NCBI GenBank assembly: GCA_905480575.1
Contig: CAJQQZ010000013.1
Span: 1-48,713, forward strand
Source of the DNA: an uncultured Alphaproteobacteria bacterium
GTDB taxonomy: Bacteria; Pseudomonadota; Alphaproteobacteria; UBA7985; CAJQQZ01
Length of the DNA: 48,713 nt
Reading direction: 5' to 3'
Below are positions 1-8,983 of the stretch, in pieces (the first letter of the stretch is position 1; each line of letters begins with the position of its first letter). Made by a program: the position numbers and the translations under genes. The notes beneath the pieces were generated by a model, which saw only the letters and a program-made list of their open reading frames with translations, made no database searches and was not told where the DNA came from.

Positions 1-1
1 G

Positions 2-178
2 GCTACTGTGAAACAGCAAAACCCACATCCCAAGGGCACACTCGCTCGAGCTGCTTGGATCATCGCAAGACTAGGGGGATGGGATCCCTACTATGGAAAA
101 CCTGGGCCAATTGTTATGTACGATGGCCTAAAACGATTCAATGCCATCAGATATGGATATGCAATCAGAAATGTGTGA
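2..178 (+). mobile_element. C-terminal end of an IS4/Tn5-type transposase, cut by the window edge
   Basis: The frame starting at base 2 is open from the window edge to a TGA at 176-178 and gives 58 residues. It contains ARLGGWDPYYGKPGP followed by a GL-rich helix, which resembles the C-terminal (dimerisation) end of IS4-family/Tn5-like transposases, where an ARLGGW...PPGP...GL pattern is common. No start codon is visible because the gene begins outside the window. I could not find a convincing terminal inverted repeat in the next 130 bases, so neither the element end nor its completeness can be judged. The family call rests on motif memory. Confidence 0.65.
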
Positions 179-314
179 ATCCGGTAGGCCCTGAGCGGGG
201 ATCTTTCTTTCCGGGAGGCCAACCTGATCTAGGAGTGCCCTCTTCGCTTGACTAAGCGTCTCACGTAACTGAGAACTATCTGAACCGCTTTTTCCCAAAG
301 AGAAAACAAAAGCA

Positions 315-701
315 ATGAAACAACTCCCATCCCTGCCCTTTTCAAAAACATACACGCGCGAAGTGTCCTTTGAACACACCGCCGCTGCTCTGGGAAATCC
401 TGGGGTTAACGTCGTGTCAACGCCCCATCTCATTGGGGAAATTGAGTTTGCTTGCACATACAATGTAATGCCGTTTTACGATGATGATGACGCAACGGTT
501 GGGACACATGTTTGCATCGACCATCTAGCGGCAGCGGTACCGGGCACACCAATTAAGATTGAAGCCACGCTGGAAGAAGTAGATCGGCGGCGGTTACAAT
601 TCTCTGCCACCATCACACAAAACGGCACAGTGATCATGAAAGGTCGGCACGATCGGTTCATCGTCTCAAAAGCCAAGTTCGAGGCCATGAGCAAACCTTA
701 A
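315..701 (+). CDS. FlK-like hotdog-fold acyl-CoA thioesterase
   Basis: A 128-residue protein of the fluoroacetyl-CoA thioesterase (FlK) type, a single-domain hotdog fold that hydrolyses short acyl-CoA thioesters in the cytoplasm. The FlK catalytic triad (Thr42, Glu50, His76) has counterparts at Thr36, Glu44 and His70 with identical spacing of 8 and 34 residues. The segment GTHVCIDHLAAAVPG matches the family core. Family members other than FlK itself usually act on unknown acyl-CoAs, so fluoroacetate as substrate is not implied. The ATG at 315 has only a weak purine-rich leader. The gene stands alone between the transposase remnant and a convergent lipoprotein gene. Confidence 0.82.
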   Translation: MKQLPSLPFSKTYTREVSFEHTAAALGNPGVNVVSTPHLIGEIEFACTYNVMPFYDDDDATVGTHVCIDHLAAAVPGTPIKIEATLEEVDRRRLQFSATITQNGTVIMKGRHDRFIVSKAKFEAMSKP

Positions 702-736
702 ACCTGAGACCTGTTTTAGCAGTTAGGCACCTAAGC

Positions 737-1372
737 CTAACGCCAGATTAAGTCTTCGTTTCCTGGCAAGGTTTCTTGCTGCACTGGCACTGGAACACTT
801 GTTCTGGTCGTTGTTTGAGGCACCGCTGTTGGTTGTCTGGGCTGAACGAGTCTTGGGTCCTGCTCAATGCCAATGGACAAAACAAAGTTGTGTTTGCGTG
901 TGTCGACAGAATGTTCAATTATTTCCACGGTTTCAAAGGGCTTACCGGCACTGAGAACTGGGAAATATGAGGTGTAGTATTTCTTGGCTTTGTTCTTGCC
1001 GTCGGCGTCAGATGCCGTCACGTAGTAACGCGTCTCAGCCAGCTGTGTTGTGTTACCTGGTCCCGCCAGAACCCTAAATTTGATCTTTATTTGGGTCAGC
1101 ACATCACTGCCAAGGACATCACAAGCTGTTTTAGCACCGGCAATATCAACACGATAAGATTCCCCGGGTTTTGAGGCCCGAAGAAGACTGCGTTGCCCCG
1201 CAACCATTTGCACTTTAGGGCAAACGACCTTGGGTTTCTCTCCACCCATGTTCTCTGGCACTTCTAGCCCCTGCGACTTCCACCAAATTTCTTTGACGAT
1301 CTCTCCGCAACCGGTCAATGCAAAGAGCGCCAGAAGAACAAAAATGTATCGTATTGCTCGCATTTCTTTCAT
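737..1372 (-). CDS. predicted outer-membrane or periplasmic lipoprotein, function unknown
   Basis: This 211-residue protein begins with a short basic stretch, a hydrophobic core and a lipobox LTGC, so Cys22 should be lipidated by Lgt and cleaved by LspA. The mature part is polar, with no further membrane segment, and ends in a low-complexity tail rich in Pro, Thr, Val and Gln. I recognise no catalytic motif. The start could be the ATG at 1372 or the in-frame ATG three codons later. The gene is divergent from ispH and convergent with the thioesterase gene. Confidence 0.75.
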   Translation of the reverse strand: MKEMRAIRYIFVLLALFALTGCGEIVKEIWWKSQGLEVPENMGGEKPKVVCPKVQMVAGQRSLLRASKPGESYRVDIAGAKTACDVLGSDVLTQIKIKFRVLAGPGNTTQLAETRYYVTASDADGKNKAKKYYTSYFPVLSAGKPFETVEIIEHSVDTRKHNFVLSIGIEQDPRLVQPRQPTAVPQTTTRTSVPVPVQQETLPGNEDLIWR

Positions 1373-1480
1373 TGCCTAAACCTTGCTGGATCACCATCTT
1401 TGCTTTATGCCCTAGCCAGAGCTTTTAGCTGCTCTCGGCCTGATAACCTAGCCTCTTTTACACAAATGAACGACAGAATT

Positions 1481-2443
1481 ATGGCGTCCGAAACGACAAG
1501 ATCAAAGAAACCTCTGCGAATCCTCCTGGCCAACCCACGCGGCTTCTGCGCTGGTGTTGTTCGTGCCATTGATATCGTGGAGAAGGCTCTCGAAAAATAT
1601 GGCGCGCCCGTCTACGTCAGGCACGAGATCGTCCACAATCGCTACGTGGTGGAAGACCTGCAGAACAAAGGCGCTATCTTTGTCAAAGAGCTAGACGAAT
1701 GCCCAGATGACCGCCCTGTCATTTTCTCTGCTCATGGCGTACCAAAGTCGATCCCTGCCGAAGCCGAACGACGAGAATTGCTGTACGTTGATGCGACTTG
1801 CCCTTTGGTGAGCAAGGTTCATAGAGAGGCCGAACGCAATCACAAGGACGGCAAGACCATTGTGTTGATCGGCCATGCGGGCCACCCCGAAGTCGTCGGC
1901 ACAATGGGTCAACTGGCGGCCGGTGTTGTGAAGCTGGTTGAAACTGTAGCGGATGTAGAGACGTTAGAAGTCAGCAATACAGACAATTTAGCCTACGTTA
2001 CGCAAACAACTTTATCGGTGGATGACACGGCAGAGGTCATTGCAGCCCTCAAGAAACGCTTCCCAACCATTTCCGAACCACGTGCTCAAGACATCTGTTA
2101 CGCGACGACCAACCGTCAAGAAGCGGTCAAGCTGATCGCCGATGAATGTGACGCTTTCCTAGTTGTCGGCGCGCCCAACTCTTCGAATTCCAACCGACTT
2201 GTCGAGGTCGCCGGGCGTCGTGGGGTTCACAAGGCTGCACTGATTGAAAAGGCACCTGACATTCATTGGCCGGATTTTAAAGATGTGAGTACATTGGGCA
2301 TTTCGGCAGGGGCTTCCGCTCCAGAAGTTTTAGTCGATTCAATCATCGCCGCCTTTAAAGAGCGTTTTGATGTCACCGTTGAAAACACGGTTTTCAAAAA
2401 AGAAAACGTAACATTCAAACTGCCAAAGATTTTGGAAGCTTAA
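1481..2443 (+). CDS. ispH: 4-hydroxy-3-methylbut-2-enyl diphosphate reductase
   Basis: IspH (LytB) carries out the last step of the MEP pathway, reducing HMBPP to IPP and DMAPP with a [4Fe-4S] cluster. The three cluster cysteines sit in GFCAG (Cys23), DATCP and the later ICYAT motif. [11 protein letters not shown] near the C-terminal third is also characteristic. The frame is open further upstream (TTG at 1400, ATG at 1466), but 320 residues from the ATG at 1481 fits the usual family length, and the conserved region begins ten residues later. The gene is followed after 6 bases by rnhA, so the two are probably co-transcribed. Confidence 0.96.
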   Translation: MASETTRSKKPLRILLANPRGFCAGVVRAIDIVEKALEKYGAPVYVRHEIVHNRYVVEDLQNKGAIFVKELDECPDDRPVIFSAHGVPKSIPAEAERRELLYVDATCPLVSKVHREAERNHKDGKTIVLIGHAGHPEVVGTMGQLAAGVVKLVETVADVETLEVSNTDNLAYVTQTTLSVDDTAEVIAALKKRFPTISEPRAQDICYATTNRQEAVKLIADECDAFLVVGAPNSSNSNRLVEVAGRRGVHKAALIEKAPDIHWPDFKDVSTLGISAGASAPEVLVDSIIAAFKERFDVTVENTVFKKENVTFKLPKILEA

Positions 2444-2449
2444 CCCAAC

Positions 2450-2896
2450 ATGACTGAAACTAACGAAGTCGAGATTTTCACAGATGGCGCTTGCAGCGGT
2501 AATCCCGGCCCAGGTGGCTGGGGTGCCATACTGCGCTATGGCGACCATGAAAAAGAGCTCAACGGTTGGGCCAAAGATACGACGAACAACCGTATGGAAC
2601 TGATGGCCGCTATAGAAGCATTGAACGCTCTAAAGCGCCCAATGACAGTGTCTCTGACGACGGACTCTGTCTACGTCAAAGATGGCATAACCAAATGGTT
2701 GGAAGGCTGGAAAAAAAAGGGCTGGAAGACCGCGGCGAAGAAACCCGTTAAGAACAAAGAGCTTTGGGAAGCTCTAGATGCAGCGGCGTCAAAGCACAAC
2801 GTGACCTGGAAATGGATCAAAGGCCACGCCGGCCACGAAGACAATGAACGCGCGGACGCCCTCGCCCGCGCAGCCATCGAAGAATTAAGAGCCTAG
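2450..2896 (+). CDS. rnhA: ribonuclease HI
   Basis: This 148-residue protein has the usual length of RNase HI, which cleaves the RNA strand of RNA-DNA hybrids. The catalytic carboxylates Asp12, Glu50, Asp72 and Asp136 and the assisting His126 correspond to E. coli D10, E48, D70, D134 and H124 with a constant offset of two. The basic helix ([13 protein letters not shown]) used for hybrid binding is present. It lies 6 bases after ispH. Its TAG stop overlaps the stop of the convergent peroxiredoxin gene within one CTAG palindrome. Confidence 0.97.
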   Translation: MTETNEVEIFTDGACSGNPGPGGWGAILRYGDHEKELNGWAKDTTNNRMELMAAIEALNALKRPMTVSLTTDSVYVKDGITKWLEGWKKKGWKTAAKKPVKNKELWEALDAAASKHNVTWKWIKGHAGHEDNERADALARAAIEELRA

Positions 2897-3375
2897 AGTT
2901 TCGACAGAATTGTCTCTGCACTAGAGTTACCGAACTCACCAGGCTTAGCATCCAAGTTAATGAACTGGACTTCGCGGTCCTTCGCGACGAGCGCAAAACG
3001 CAAGCAACGAACACCAGCATTGATCGCTGATAGATCGAGTTCCAGCCCCATGGCCTTGGTCAAATCGCAGTTGCCATCTGGCAACATGAATACTTCGTCC
3101 TTAACACCCAACGAAGAAGCCCAAGCGCGCATGGTCCATGGATCATTTACTGATAAGCAAACAACTTGGTCGACGCCTGCAGCCTTTAGCTCTTCTGCTT
3201 TCTCCACATAGCCGGGCACATGCTTGTCAGAACAGGTTGGAGAAAAAGCAGCAGGTAATCCGAACAACACCGTCGTTTTACCATCGAAAAGGTCGGCAGC
3301 GGTCGCTTCTTCCATTCCGCCAGCGGTCATGTGTTTAATGGAAAAATCTGGTATTCTTTGGCCAGCTTCAATCAT
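2893..3375 (-). CDS. peroxiredoxin, Prx5 type
   Basis: A 160-residue thiol peroxidase of the Prx5/AhpE-like group that reduces peroxides through a cysteine. The motif PAAFSPTCS (41-49) is the PxxxS/TxxC active site with peroxidatic Cys48. Further cysteines lie in VVCLS, GNCDL and VRCLR; which of them resolves is unclear. Three consecutive ATGs are available at the 5' end. I chose the last (3375) because it places an AAGAG motif at proper spacing. The gene follows the DsbD-type reductase on the same strand with a 51-base gap, a sensible redox pairing. Confidence 0.92.
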   Translation of the reverse strand: MIEAGQRIPDFSIKHMTAGGMEEATAADLFDGKTTVLFGLPAAFSPTCSDKHVPGYVEKAEELKAAGVDQVVCLSVNDPWTMRAWASSLGVKDEVFMLPDGNCDLTKAMGLELDLSAINAGVRCLRFALVAKDREVQFINLDAKPGEFGNSSAETILSKL

Positions 3376-3426
3376 CATCATCTCTTGTAATAGGTTAAGT
3401 AAGAACAAACGGATTGATAGTCAGTC

Positions 3427-5544
3427 TTAGAGCGAACGTCCATCACTAATAGCAGTCAGCACAGCGGTCTTAGTCAACAATTCAGGCAAGGGCTGGCCTT
3501 TTGGGGTGGCAGAGCTATAGACCACATTGAAGGGAATACCGTAGCGCCCAAAAGAAGCGAGGTATTTGGCAATCGCTGGGTCTGGGTTGGTCCAGTCTGC
3601 TTTCATCGTGACGACGTCACTACCGCCAAACACGGACAGGACTTCCTCACTTTCGAGCACTACTTTCTTGTTCACCTTACAGGTCAAGCACCAATCTGCT
3701 GTGACATCGACAAAAACGACCTTCCCTTCAGCCAGCAAGAGCGGGATTTTCTCTTGATCGAATCTAATCCAATCAGAGTCAGATGCAGCGGCTACTGGCT
3801 TCTCAGCAAACAACGTCGGCATGACCAACAAGGCAACGGCCAGCATAGAAGCCGTGAATTTCATGCTCCGACGTTGGGTTTTACCAAGCCAAAAGACACC
3901 CAATATGAGAACCACTAAAGAACCGGCAATCAGCAGCCCAACTTGTCCGATTTGCGCCGAAAGCACCCAAAGCAGCCAAACTACAGTTGCAAGTAGAGCC
4001 AAACCCATGACGACCTTCAAAACAGACATCCATCTGCCTGGCTTGGGCATCAGCTTGACCATCGAAGGAGCCAGCATGACAAGGAAGTAAGGCAGAGCCA
4101 TACCAATTCCCAGAAACAGAAAGATCACAAAAATCTCGATTGCGCCACGGGTGAGTGCAAAAGCCAACGCCGTTCCAAGAAACGGTGCGCTGCACGGTGT
4201 TGCCAACAATGTCGCCAAGACGCCTGTTGAGAAGTTCTTTGTAAAGGCAGAATTACTGCCCTCTTGTCCTGCGCTGGAGGCCCAACCACCCAAGAAATTA
4301 GGCAGAGTTATCTCAAACCAGCCCATCATGTTAGCAGCAAAAACCGTAATCACAGCAATCATAAACAGGAGGAACAAAGGTTGCTGGAACTGCATTCCCC
4401 ACCCAACCGAGTGGCCCAAATACTTCAGGGCAATAGCGCCGACGGCCAACAAAAGGAACGATGCCAATATGCCAAGAGCAGTGTAGAAAAAACTTGCGCG
4501 TATTGTTGAAGACGACGACTGGCCATGCCCCAAGGCTGACATCAGTTTGATCGACAAAACGGGCAAAACACATGGCATCAAATTCAGAATAAAACCGCCC
4601 AGCAATGCAATGCCCAAAATGTAGAGCCAAACGTCAAAAGCTATCTCAGGCTTAACACTCGACAGCGTCTCTATTCCCCTGTCACCTGCCAAGACCTCTC
4701 CCGCTGTATAAAGGACTTCAAACCCGCGTTTTTCGTCAAAAACGGTGAGCGTAAAAACGCTTCCCTCGAACTTCTGATCCAAATAGCTTGGGATTTCTAT
4801 CGGTTGCACCAAGCTTGCAGTCATTCCATCTTCGGAAATTTCGACCTTTGGCTTGGCATAAAAGAAGCCCTCCGGTCCTTCAACAATCAAATCTGGGGCA
4901 TCAAACGCCGTAAGAGAAGCCACCTCAATGCGAAGCTCATGTTGCTCGCCGGTAGATGTCGAAGTAAGTCGTTGCAGTTCGAAACCCTGATGCGAAGCTG
5001 TTTGAGGAACCAGGCTTTCATAAACATTAATTCTCTGAGACTGTTCACTTGGCGAGGACGGCCCATCGGTGAGGTTTAGACTAACATTGGCAGCACCAGG
5101 AACACAGATATCAGCACAAATCAGATAGTTGATTGCAGCACTTAGTTGAAGCGGTTGCCCTGGCTCTTTGACGGTCGCAACAAGAGGGAAAATGATTTCC
5201 TCTCCATAACCGAACGTATCCATACCAAAGGAAGAAAATCTCGCTGGCACAGGCCACTTCTGCTCAATCGTCTTCAGGTTTTTGGATTTCGACCAATCAA
5301 TTTCGGGTGGTATGCCAGCATCACCCGGTGACCGCCAATAGATCTTCCAACCAGGGTTTAGGACGAACTCTAACCCCAACCCAATTTCTTCGAGGTCGCC
5401 CGTTCCAGAAGTCGACGACACCAATCGGACTTTCGCTTCGTGATCCTGAAACCACTCACCTGTCGCCGCGTTAGCGGTCTGAAGCATTCCAATGAGCGAG
5501 AACAACAGCGAGAGGAGAGCCAGGAATCTAATTTTTTCAGTCAT
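3427..5544 (-). CDS. dsbD: DsbD-family protein-disulfide reductase (ScsB/DsbD type)
   Basis: A 705-residue inner-membrane protein that passes electrons from cytoplasmic thioredoxin to periplasmic thiols. A signal peptide (cleavage near TANAA) precedes a periplasmic beta domain with the cysteine pair CADIC. The CcdA-like membrane core follows, with the paired cysteines in LMPCVLP and ATPCSAPF and about eight transmembrane helices. A C-terminal thioredoxin-like domain carries WCLTC. The ATG at 5544 gives a clean signal peptide; the upstream frame adds only seven residues. Likely clients are cytochrome c maturation or periplasmic repair proteins, which is inference. It is divergent from yqgE. 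Confidence 0.93.
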   Translation of the reverse strand: MTEKIRFLALLSLLFSLIGMLQTANAATGEWFQDHEAKVRLVSSTSGTGDLEEIGLGLEFVLNPGWKIYWRSPGDAGIPPEIDWSKSKNLKTIEQKWPVPARFSSFGMDTFGYGEEIIFPLVATVKEPGQPLQLSAAINYLICADICVPGAANVSLNLTDGPSSPSEQSQRINVYESLVPQTASHQGFELQRLTSTSTGEQHELRIEVASLTAFDAPDLIVEGPEGFFYAKPKVEISEDGMTASLVQPIEIPSYLDQKFEGSVFTLTVFDEKRGFEVLYTAGEVLAGDRGIETLSSVKPEIAFDVWLYILGIALLGGFILNLMPCVLPVLSIKLMSALGHGQSSSSTIRASFFYTALGILASFLLLAVGAIALKYLGHSVGWGMQFQQPLFLLFMIAVITVFAANMMGWFEITLPNFLGGWASSAGQEGSNSAFTKNFSTGVLATLLATPCSAPFLGTALAFALTRGAIEIFVIFLFLGIGMALPYFLVMLAPSMVKLMPKPGRWMSVLKVVMGLALLATVVWLLWVLSAQIGQVGLLIAGSLVVLILGVFWLGKTQRRSMKFTASMLAVALLVMPTLFAEKPVAAASDSDWIRFDQEKIPLLLAEGKVVFVDVTADWCLTCKVNKKVVLESEEVLSVFGGSDVVTMKADWTNPDPAIAKYLASFGRYGIPFNVVYSSATPKGQPLPELLTKTAVLTAISDGRSL

Positions 5545-5678
5545 AAACAACCACATTACGGACAAACAACAGAATACTTCATTTTACTTAGCGTTAGTTG
5601 GCGACAAAATCTTGTCACAACTCGGTGTTCTAACTATTTCTAAGAACAGAATTCATCACAATCGCAGTAGTGCAACCA

Positions 5679-5706
5679 CTTGGCAAAATCTCCTTGGCAA
5701 AATCTC
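5679..5706 (+). repeat. 14-bp perfect tandem repeat in the yqgE leader
   Basis: CTTGGCAAAATCTC occurs twice head to tail (5679-5692 and 5693-5706), ending two bases before the chosen yqgE ATG at 5709. It takes up the place where a Shine-Dalgarno sequence would sit; none is visible there. Confidence 0.85.
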
Positions 5707-5708
5707 AA

Positions 5709-6287
5709 ATGAGCAAAGATAAATCAAACGACCTCGGCTACCTGACCGGCAAACTATTAGTTGCTATGCCAAATCTTCACGACTCATGGTTTGAGCGAAG
5801 TGTCATCTACATTTGCTCTCATGACGAAGATGGTGCCATGGGGTTAGTCATCAACAAAGAAAACGATGAAGTTTCCAGCCACGACATTGCCAAGCAATTG
5901 GATCTGCCCAACCCTTCGGTACCTAAGTTGGGTGTTTTAAGACATGGCGGCCCTGTTGAAGAACAACGAGGCTTTGTACTTCATTCGACAGATTTCGAAC
6001 AGGAAACCACCGTCAACGTTGCATCAGAATTCGCGTTGACAGCTACCGTCGATATTTTAAAGAAGATCGCCAACAATGATGGCCCTGAAAGCTTCATTGT
6101 TGCACTTGGTTATTCTGGATGGGACGCTGGTCAGCTTGACCAAGAAATCCAACAGAACTCTTGGCTCAGTGTTGAAGCGGACAAAAGCCTGGTTTTCAGC
6201 ACGGCGCTCGACAAGCTTTGGACAGAAGCGATCGGAAAACTTGGGATTACGGCGGCTAGTCTATCAAGTGATTGGGGACACGCCTAA
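5709..6287 (+). CDS. yqgE: YqgE/AlgH family protein
   Basis: A 192-residue member of the YqgE/AlgH (DUF179) family, a widespread conserved family of unsettled biochemical function. Typical features are YLTGKLLVAMPN at the N-terminus, IYICSHDEDGAMGLVIN, the HGGPVE segment and YSGWDAGQLDQEI. The ATG at 5709 places the YLTG motif close to the N-terminus as in relatives; an in-frame GTG at 5670 would add 13 unusual residues. The gene is divergent from dsbD and convergent with the M16 peptidase gene. Confidence 0.93.
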   Translation: MSKDKSNDLGYLTGKLLVAMPNLHDSWFERSVIYICSHDEDGAMGLVINKENDEVSSHDIAKQLDLPNPSVPKLGVLRHGGPVEEQRGFVLHSTDFEQETTVNVASEFALTATVDILKKIANNDGPESFIVALGYSGWDAGQLDQEIQQNSWLSVEADKSLVFSTALDKLWTEAIGKLGITAASLSSDWGHA

Positions 6288-6305
6288 GCGATCCCCTCAC
6301 TCAAC

Positions 6306-7562
6306 TCAATGAATGGCTTGTTCGAAGCCTTTTACCTTATCCACACTGCTTTCTGGGCCAATTGCAACCATTGTTGGTTTGCTTTGGGTGACTTGTTCGG
6401 CCACTTCACAAACATCAGAAATTTCAACTGAACTCACTCGATCAATGAATTCCTTGGTTGCCAATGGACGACCATACGTGATCATTTGATAGGCGAGTTG
6501 CTCACAGCGCGTGTGGCTGCTTTCCCTAGACATCAAAACGTGTGCTTTGAATTGATTTCTTGCTCTATCGAGTTCTTCCACCGTCAGAGATTTCGGCATC
6601 TCTTTCAAGATTTTACCGACGAGGCCAACAAGCTCATCCACCATTTCAGAGCTTGTACCGGCATAGATACCAAGAAGCCCGGTGTCTTTATAGGCTGAGG
6701 TGAAACTGGAAACAGAATAGGCTAGTCCACGCTGTTCTCTAACTTCCTGGAAAAGGCGAGAGGACATGCCGCCGCCCAAAAGTGCAGAATACAGACAAAG
6801 TGGGTAATAGTGATCATGTTGCGTTGGCAGACCTTCGAACCCAAGCACCAAATGAACTTGCTCAAGGTCTCGAGATTCCTGATAAAGACCGCCAGAATAG
6901 TGACCGGGATCACTTTCCTTCTTTTCACCCGAAGGAATGCGATTAAACAAACGCTTGGCCTGCTCGACAAGTTTGTCATGGTCAACTTTACCAGCTGCTG
7001 ACAAGACCATCGATTGTCCGACGTAATGCTCTCTCATGAAAGCTCGGACATTGTCAGAGCCGAGGCCCTCAATGATTTCCGCCCGCCCCAAAACTGGTCG
7101 GCCTAATCCTTGATTAGGAAAAGCAGTTTCTTGGAAATGATCAAAAATAATATCATCAGGCGTGTCCAGTGATTGGCCCAATTCCTGAAGGATAACCGAA
7201 CGTTCACGTTCAATTTCTTCTTCGTCGAAAACTGAATCAAGAAGGATATCTGACAAAATTTCGAGCGCTATTGGCACGTCATCGCCAAGCACCTGAGCGT
7301 AGTAGGCTGTGCTTTCGCGGCCGGTGTAAGCATTGAGGAAACCACCAACGGCTTCTATCTGGGCCGCTATATCAAACGCGCTACGCGTTCTTGTGCCCTT
7401 GAATGCCATATGCTCAAGCATATGAGCTACACCATTAATCGGAGCTGTCTCATTGCGGGTGCCGGAACCCACCCAAACACCTAGTGTAGCTGTTTCCACA
7501 CCCGTCATCGGATCTGTTGCGACGGTCAACCCATTGGCTAGTACTGTAAAACGTGCGGTCAT
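6306..7562 (-). CDS. M16-family zinc peptidase (mitochondrial processing peptidase-like)
   Basis: A 418-residue M16 (pitrilysin/MPP-like) peptidase with the inverted zinc motif HMLEH at residues 47-51 (HxxEH) and the usual GGFLNAYTGREST that follows it. Two M16 domains fill the length. Alphaproteobacterial members of this group are related to the beta subunit of mitochondrial processing peptidase. It begins within the stop of thrC (ATGA overlap at 7559-7562), so it is translationally coupled, an arrangement common next to thrC in alphaproteobacteria. It is the last gene of the long minus-strand block. Confidence 0.95.
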   Translation of the reverse strand: MTARFTVLANGLTVATDPMTGVETATLGVWVGSGTRNETAPINGVAHMLEHMAFKGTRTRSAFDIAAQIEAVGGFLNAYTGRESTAYYAQVLGDDVPIALEILSDILLDSVFDEEEIERERSVILQELGQSLDTPDDIIFDHFQETAFPNQGLGRPVLGRAEIIEGLGSDNVRAFMREHYVGQSMVLSAAGKVDHDKLVEQAKRLFNRIPSGEKKESDPGHYSGGLYQESRDLEQVHLVLGFEGLPTQHDHYYPLCLYSALLGGGMSSRLFQEVREQRGLAYSVSSFTSAYKDTGLLGIYAGTSSEMVDELVGLVGKILKEMPKSLTVEELDRARNQFKAHVLMSRESSHTRCEQLAYQMITYGRPLATKEFIDRVSSVEISDVCEVAEQVTQSKPTMVAIGPESSVDKVKGFEQAIH

Positions 7563-8962
7563 GAAATAGTCGCTGCCCCCTCTGACATGACCAAAGCCTG
7601 TAACATGGATAGATCATTGGACAAAAGCTTATAATTTTCAGGAATCGAAAAAATATGGGATAAGTGTGGGGGTAACTCCGGCGTGACTCCTGAGGCCTTT
7701 TTTACGGCCTCTCCGAACTTTGCAGGATGCGCAGTCGCCAACACGATCGTTGGTATGCCCGTGGACTTATCCAACGAATCTGCGTGCGCAGTCGACACAG
7801 CTGTATGAGGGTCAATCAGTTCCTGGTTTTGCTCAAAGACCCTCTTTATTTCCTTTAGAGTGCCTTCATCGTCGAGGCTGAAACCTTCGAAGAACTCTGT
7901 CGCTTTGGTAAAGGCCGAGTTTGAAAGCGGTAACTTTCCATCTTTCCGGAAAGTAGTCATTGCTTCCGCAAGCGCTTGACCATCTTCATCTAAAACAAAA
8001 TAAAGGTAGCGTTCGAAGTTGCTCGAAATCTGGATATCCATGCTCGGCGACAAGCTTGGTTCAACCGATCGAATAGACATGTCATTTGCATTGAAAAAGC
8101 GAGAGAGTATGTCGTTGCGATTGGATCCAACTAAGAATTTCGCAATCGGAAGGCCCATTTTCTTCGCTGCATAGCCTGCAAAAACATTACCAAAGTTGCC
8201 CGTTGGCACGGCAAACTGAACTTCACGCTCTGGTGCGCCAAGCCTCAAAGCCGAATAGAAGTAGTAAACGATCTGGGCCATAATGCGCGCCCAGTTGATC
8301 GAGTTCACCGCCGACAAGCCGACTTTGTTCCGAAAGTCCAGATCATTGAAACAAGCCTTAACCAAGTCTTGGCAATCGTCGAATGTGCCATCGACTGCAA
8401 GGCAATGAACGTTGGCGGAATCAACGGTTGTCATTTGGCGGCGTTGAACCTCTGACACCTTGCCATCAGGAAAGAGAATAAAAATTTCGATGCCTTGCCT
8501 GTCACGACATGCCTCAATGGCGGCCGAGCCTGTGTCGCCCGACGTGGCGCCAATGATGGTGATAGCCCGATCTTTCTTTGCCAGTGTATGCTCGAAGAAC
8601 AGCCCCAACATCTGAAGCGCGCAATCCTTAAACGCCAAGGTCGGTCCTTGGAACAACTCCTGAAGCCAAACCTGACTGCCCAATTGTTTAATCGGTGTAA
8701 CGGCTTCGTGTCTAAAACGTCCATAGGCTTTGTGACAGAGTTCGGTCAAAGTCTTCCGGTCAATGCACTCGTGTACAAAGGGCTCCATTACTTCGACCGC
8801 GAGGTCGGCATAGGAGAGTTTAGCCCAGTCTTGCATTTTCTCTTTGCTGATCTGAGGCCAAAATTCTGGCAGGTACAGTCCGCCGTCTTCGGCCAACCCG
8901 GTCAGCAAAACATCGTCAAAGTCGAGTTTGGGCGCCTGCCCTCTTGTGCTTACATATTTCAT
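7559..8962 (-). CDS. thrC: threonine synthase
   Basis: A 467-residue PLP enzyme converting O-phosphohomoserine to threonine. The PLP lysine is Lys112 in PTLAFKDCALQ. The phosphate-binding ATSGDTGSAA and the VPTGNFGN segment fit the longer, fungal/proteobacterial-type threonine synthase. The length matches this clade. The start ATG at 8962 gives MKYVSTRG, the usual N-terminus. It lies 21 bases downstream of the M32 carboxypeptidase gene and overlaps the M16 gene by four bases. Confidence 0.97.
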   Translation of the reverse strand: MKYVSTRGQAPKLDFDDVLLTGLAEDGGLYLPEFWPQISKEKMQDWAKLSYADLAVEVMEPFVHECIDRKTLTELCHKAYGRFRHEAVTPIKQLGSQVWLQELFQGPTLAFKDCALQMLGLFFEHTLAKKDRAITIIGATSGDTGSAAIEACRDRQGIEIFILFPDGKVSEVQRRQMTTVDSANVHCLAVDGTFDDCQDLVKACFNDLDFRNKVGLSAVNSINWARIMAQIVYYFYSALRLGAPEREVQFAVPTGNFGNVFAGYAAKKMGLPIAKFLVGSNRNDILSRFFNANDMSIRSVEPSLSPSMDIQISSNFERYLYFVLDEDGQALAEAMTTFRKDGKLPLSNSAFTKATEFFEGFSLDDEGTLKEIKRVFEQNQELIDPHTAVSTAHADSLDKSTGIPTIVLATAHPAKFGEAVKKASGVTPELPPHLSHIFSIPENYKLLSNDLSMLQALVMSEGAATIS

Positions 8963-8983
8963 GCTGTTTCTCTGCCTTTGAAA

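Noticed and set aside
55-255. Open frame starting at an ATG-like codon over the transposase tail
   Set aside because: The overlapping frame from base 2 has clear transposase similarity; this one has no recognisable protein pattern.
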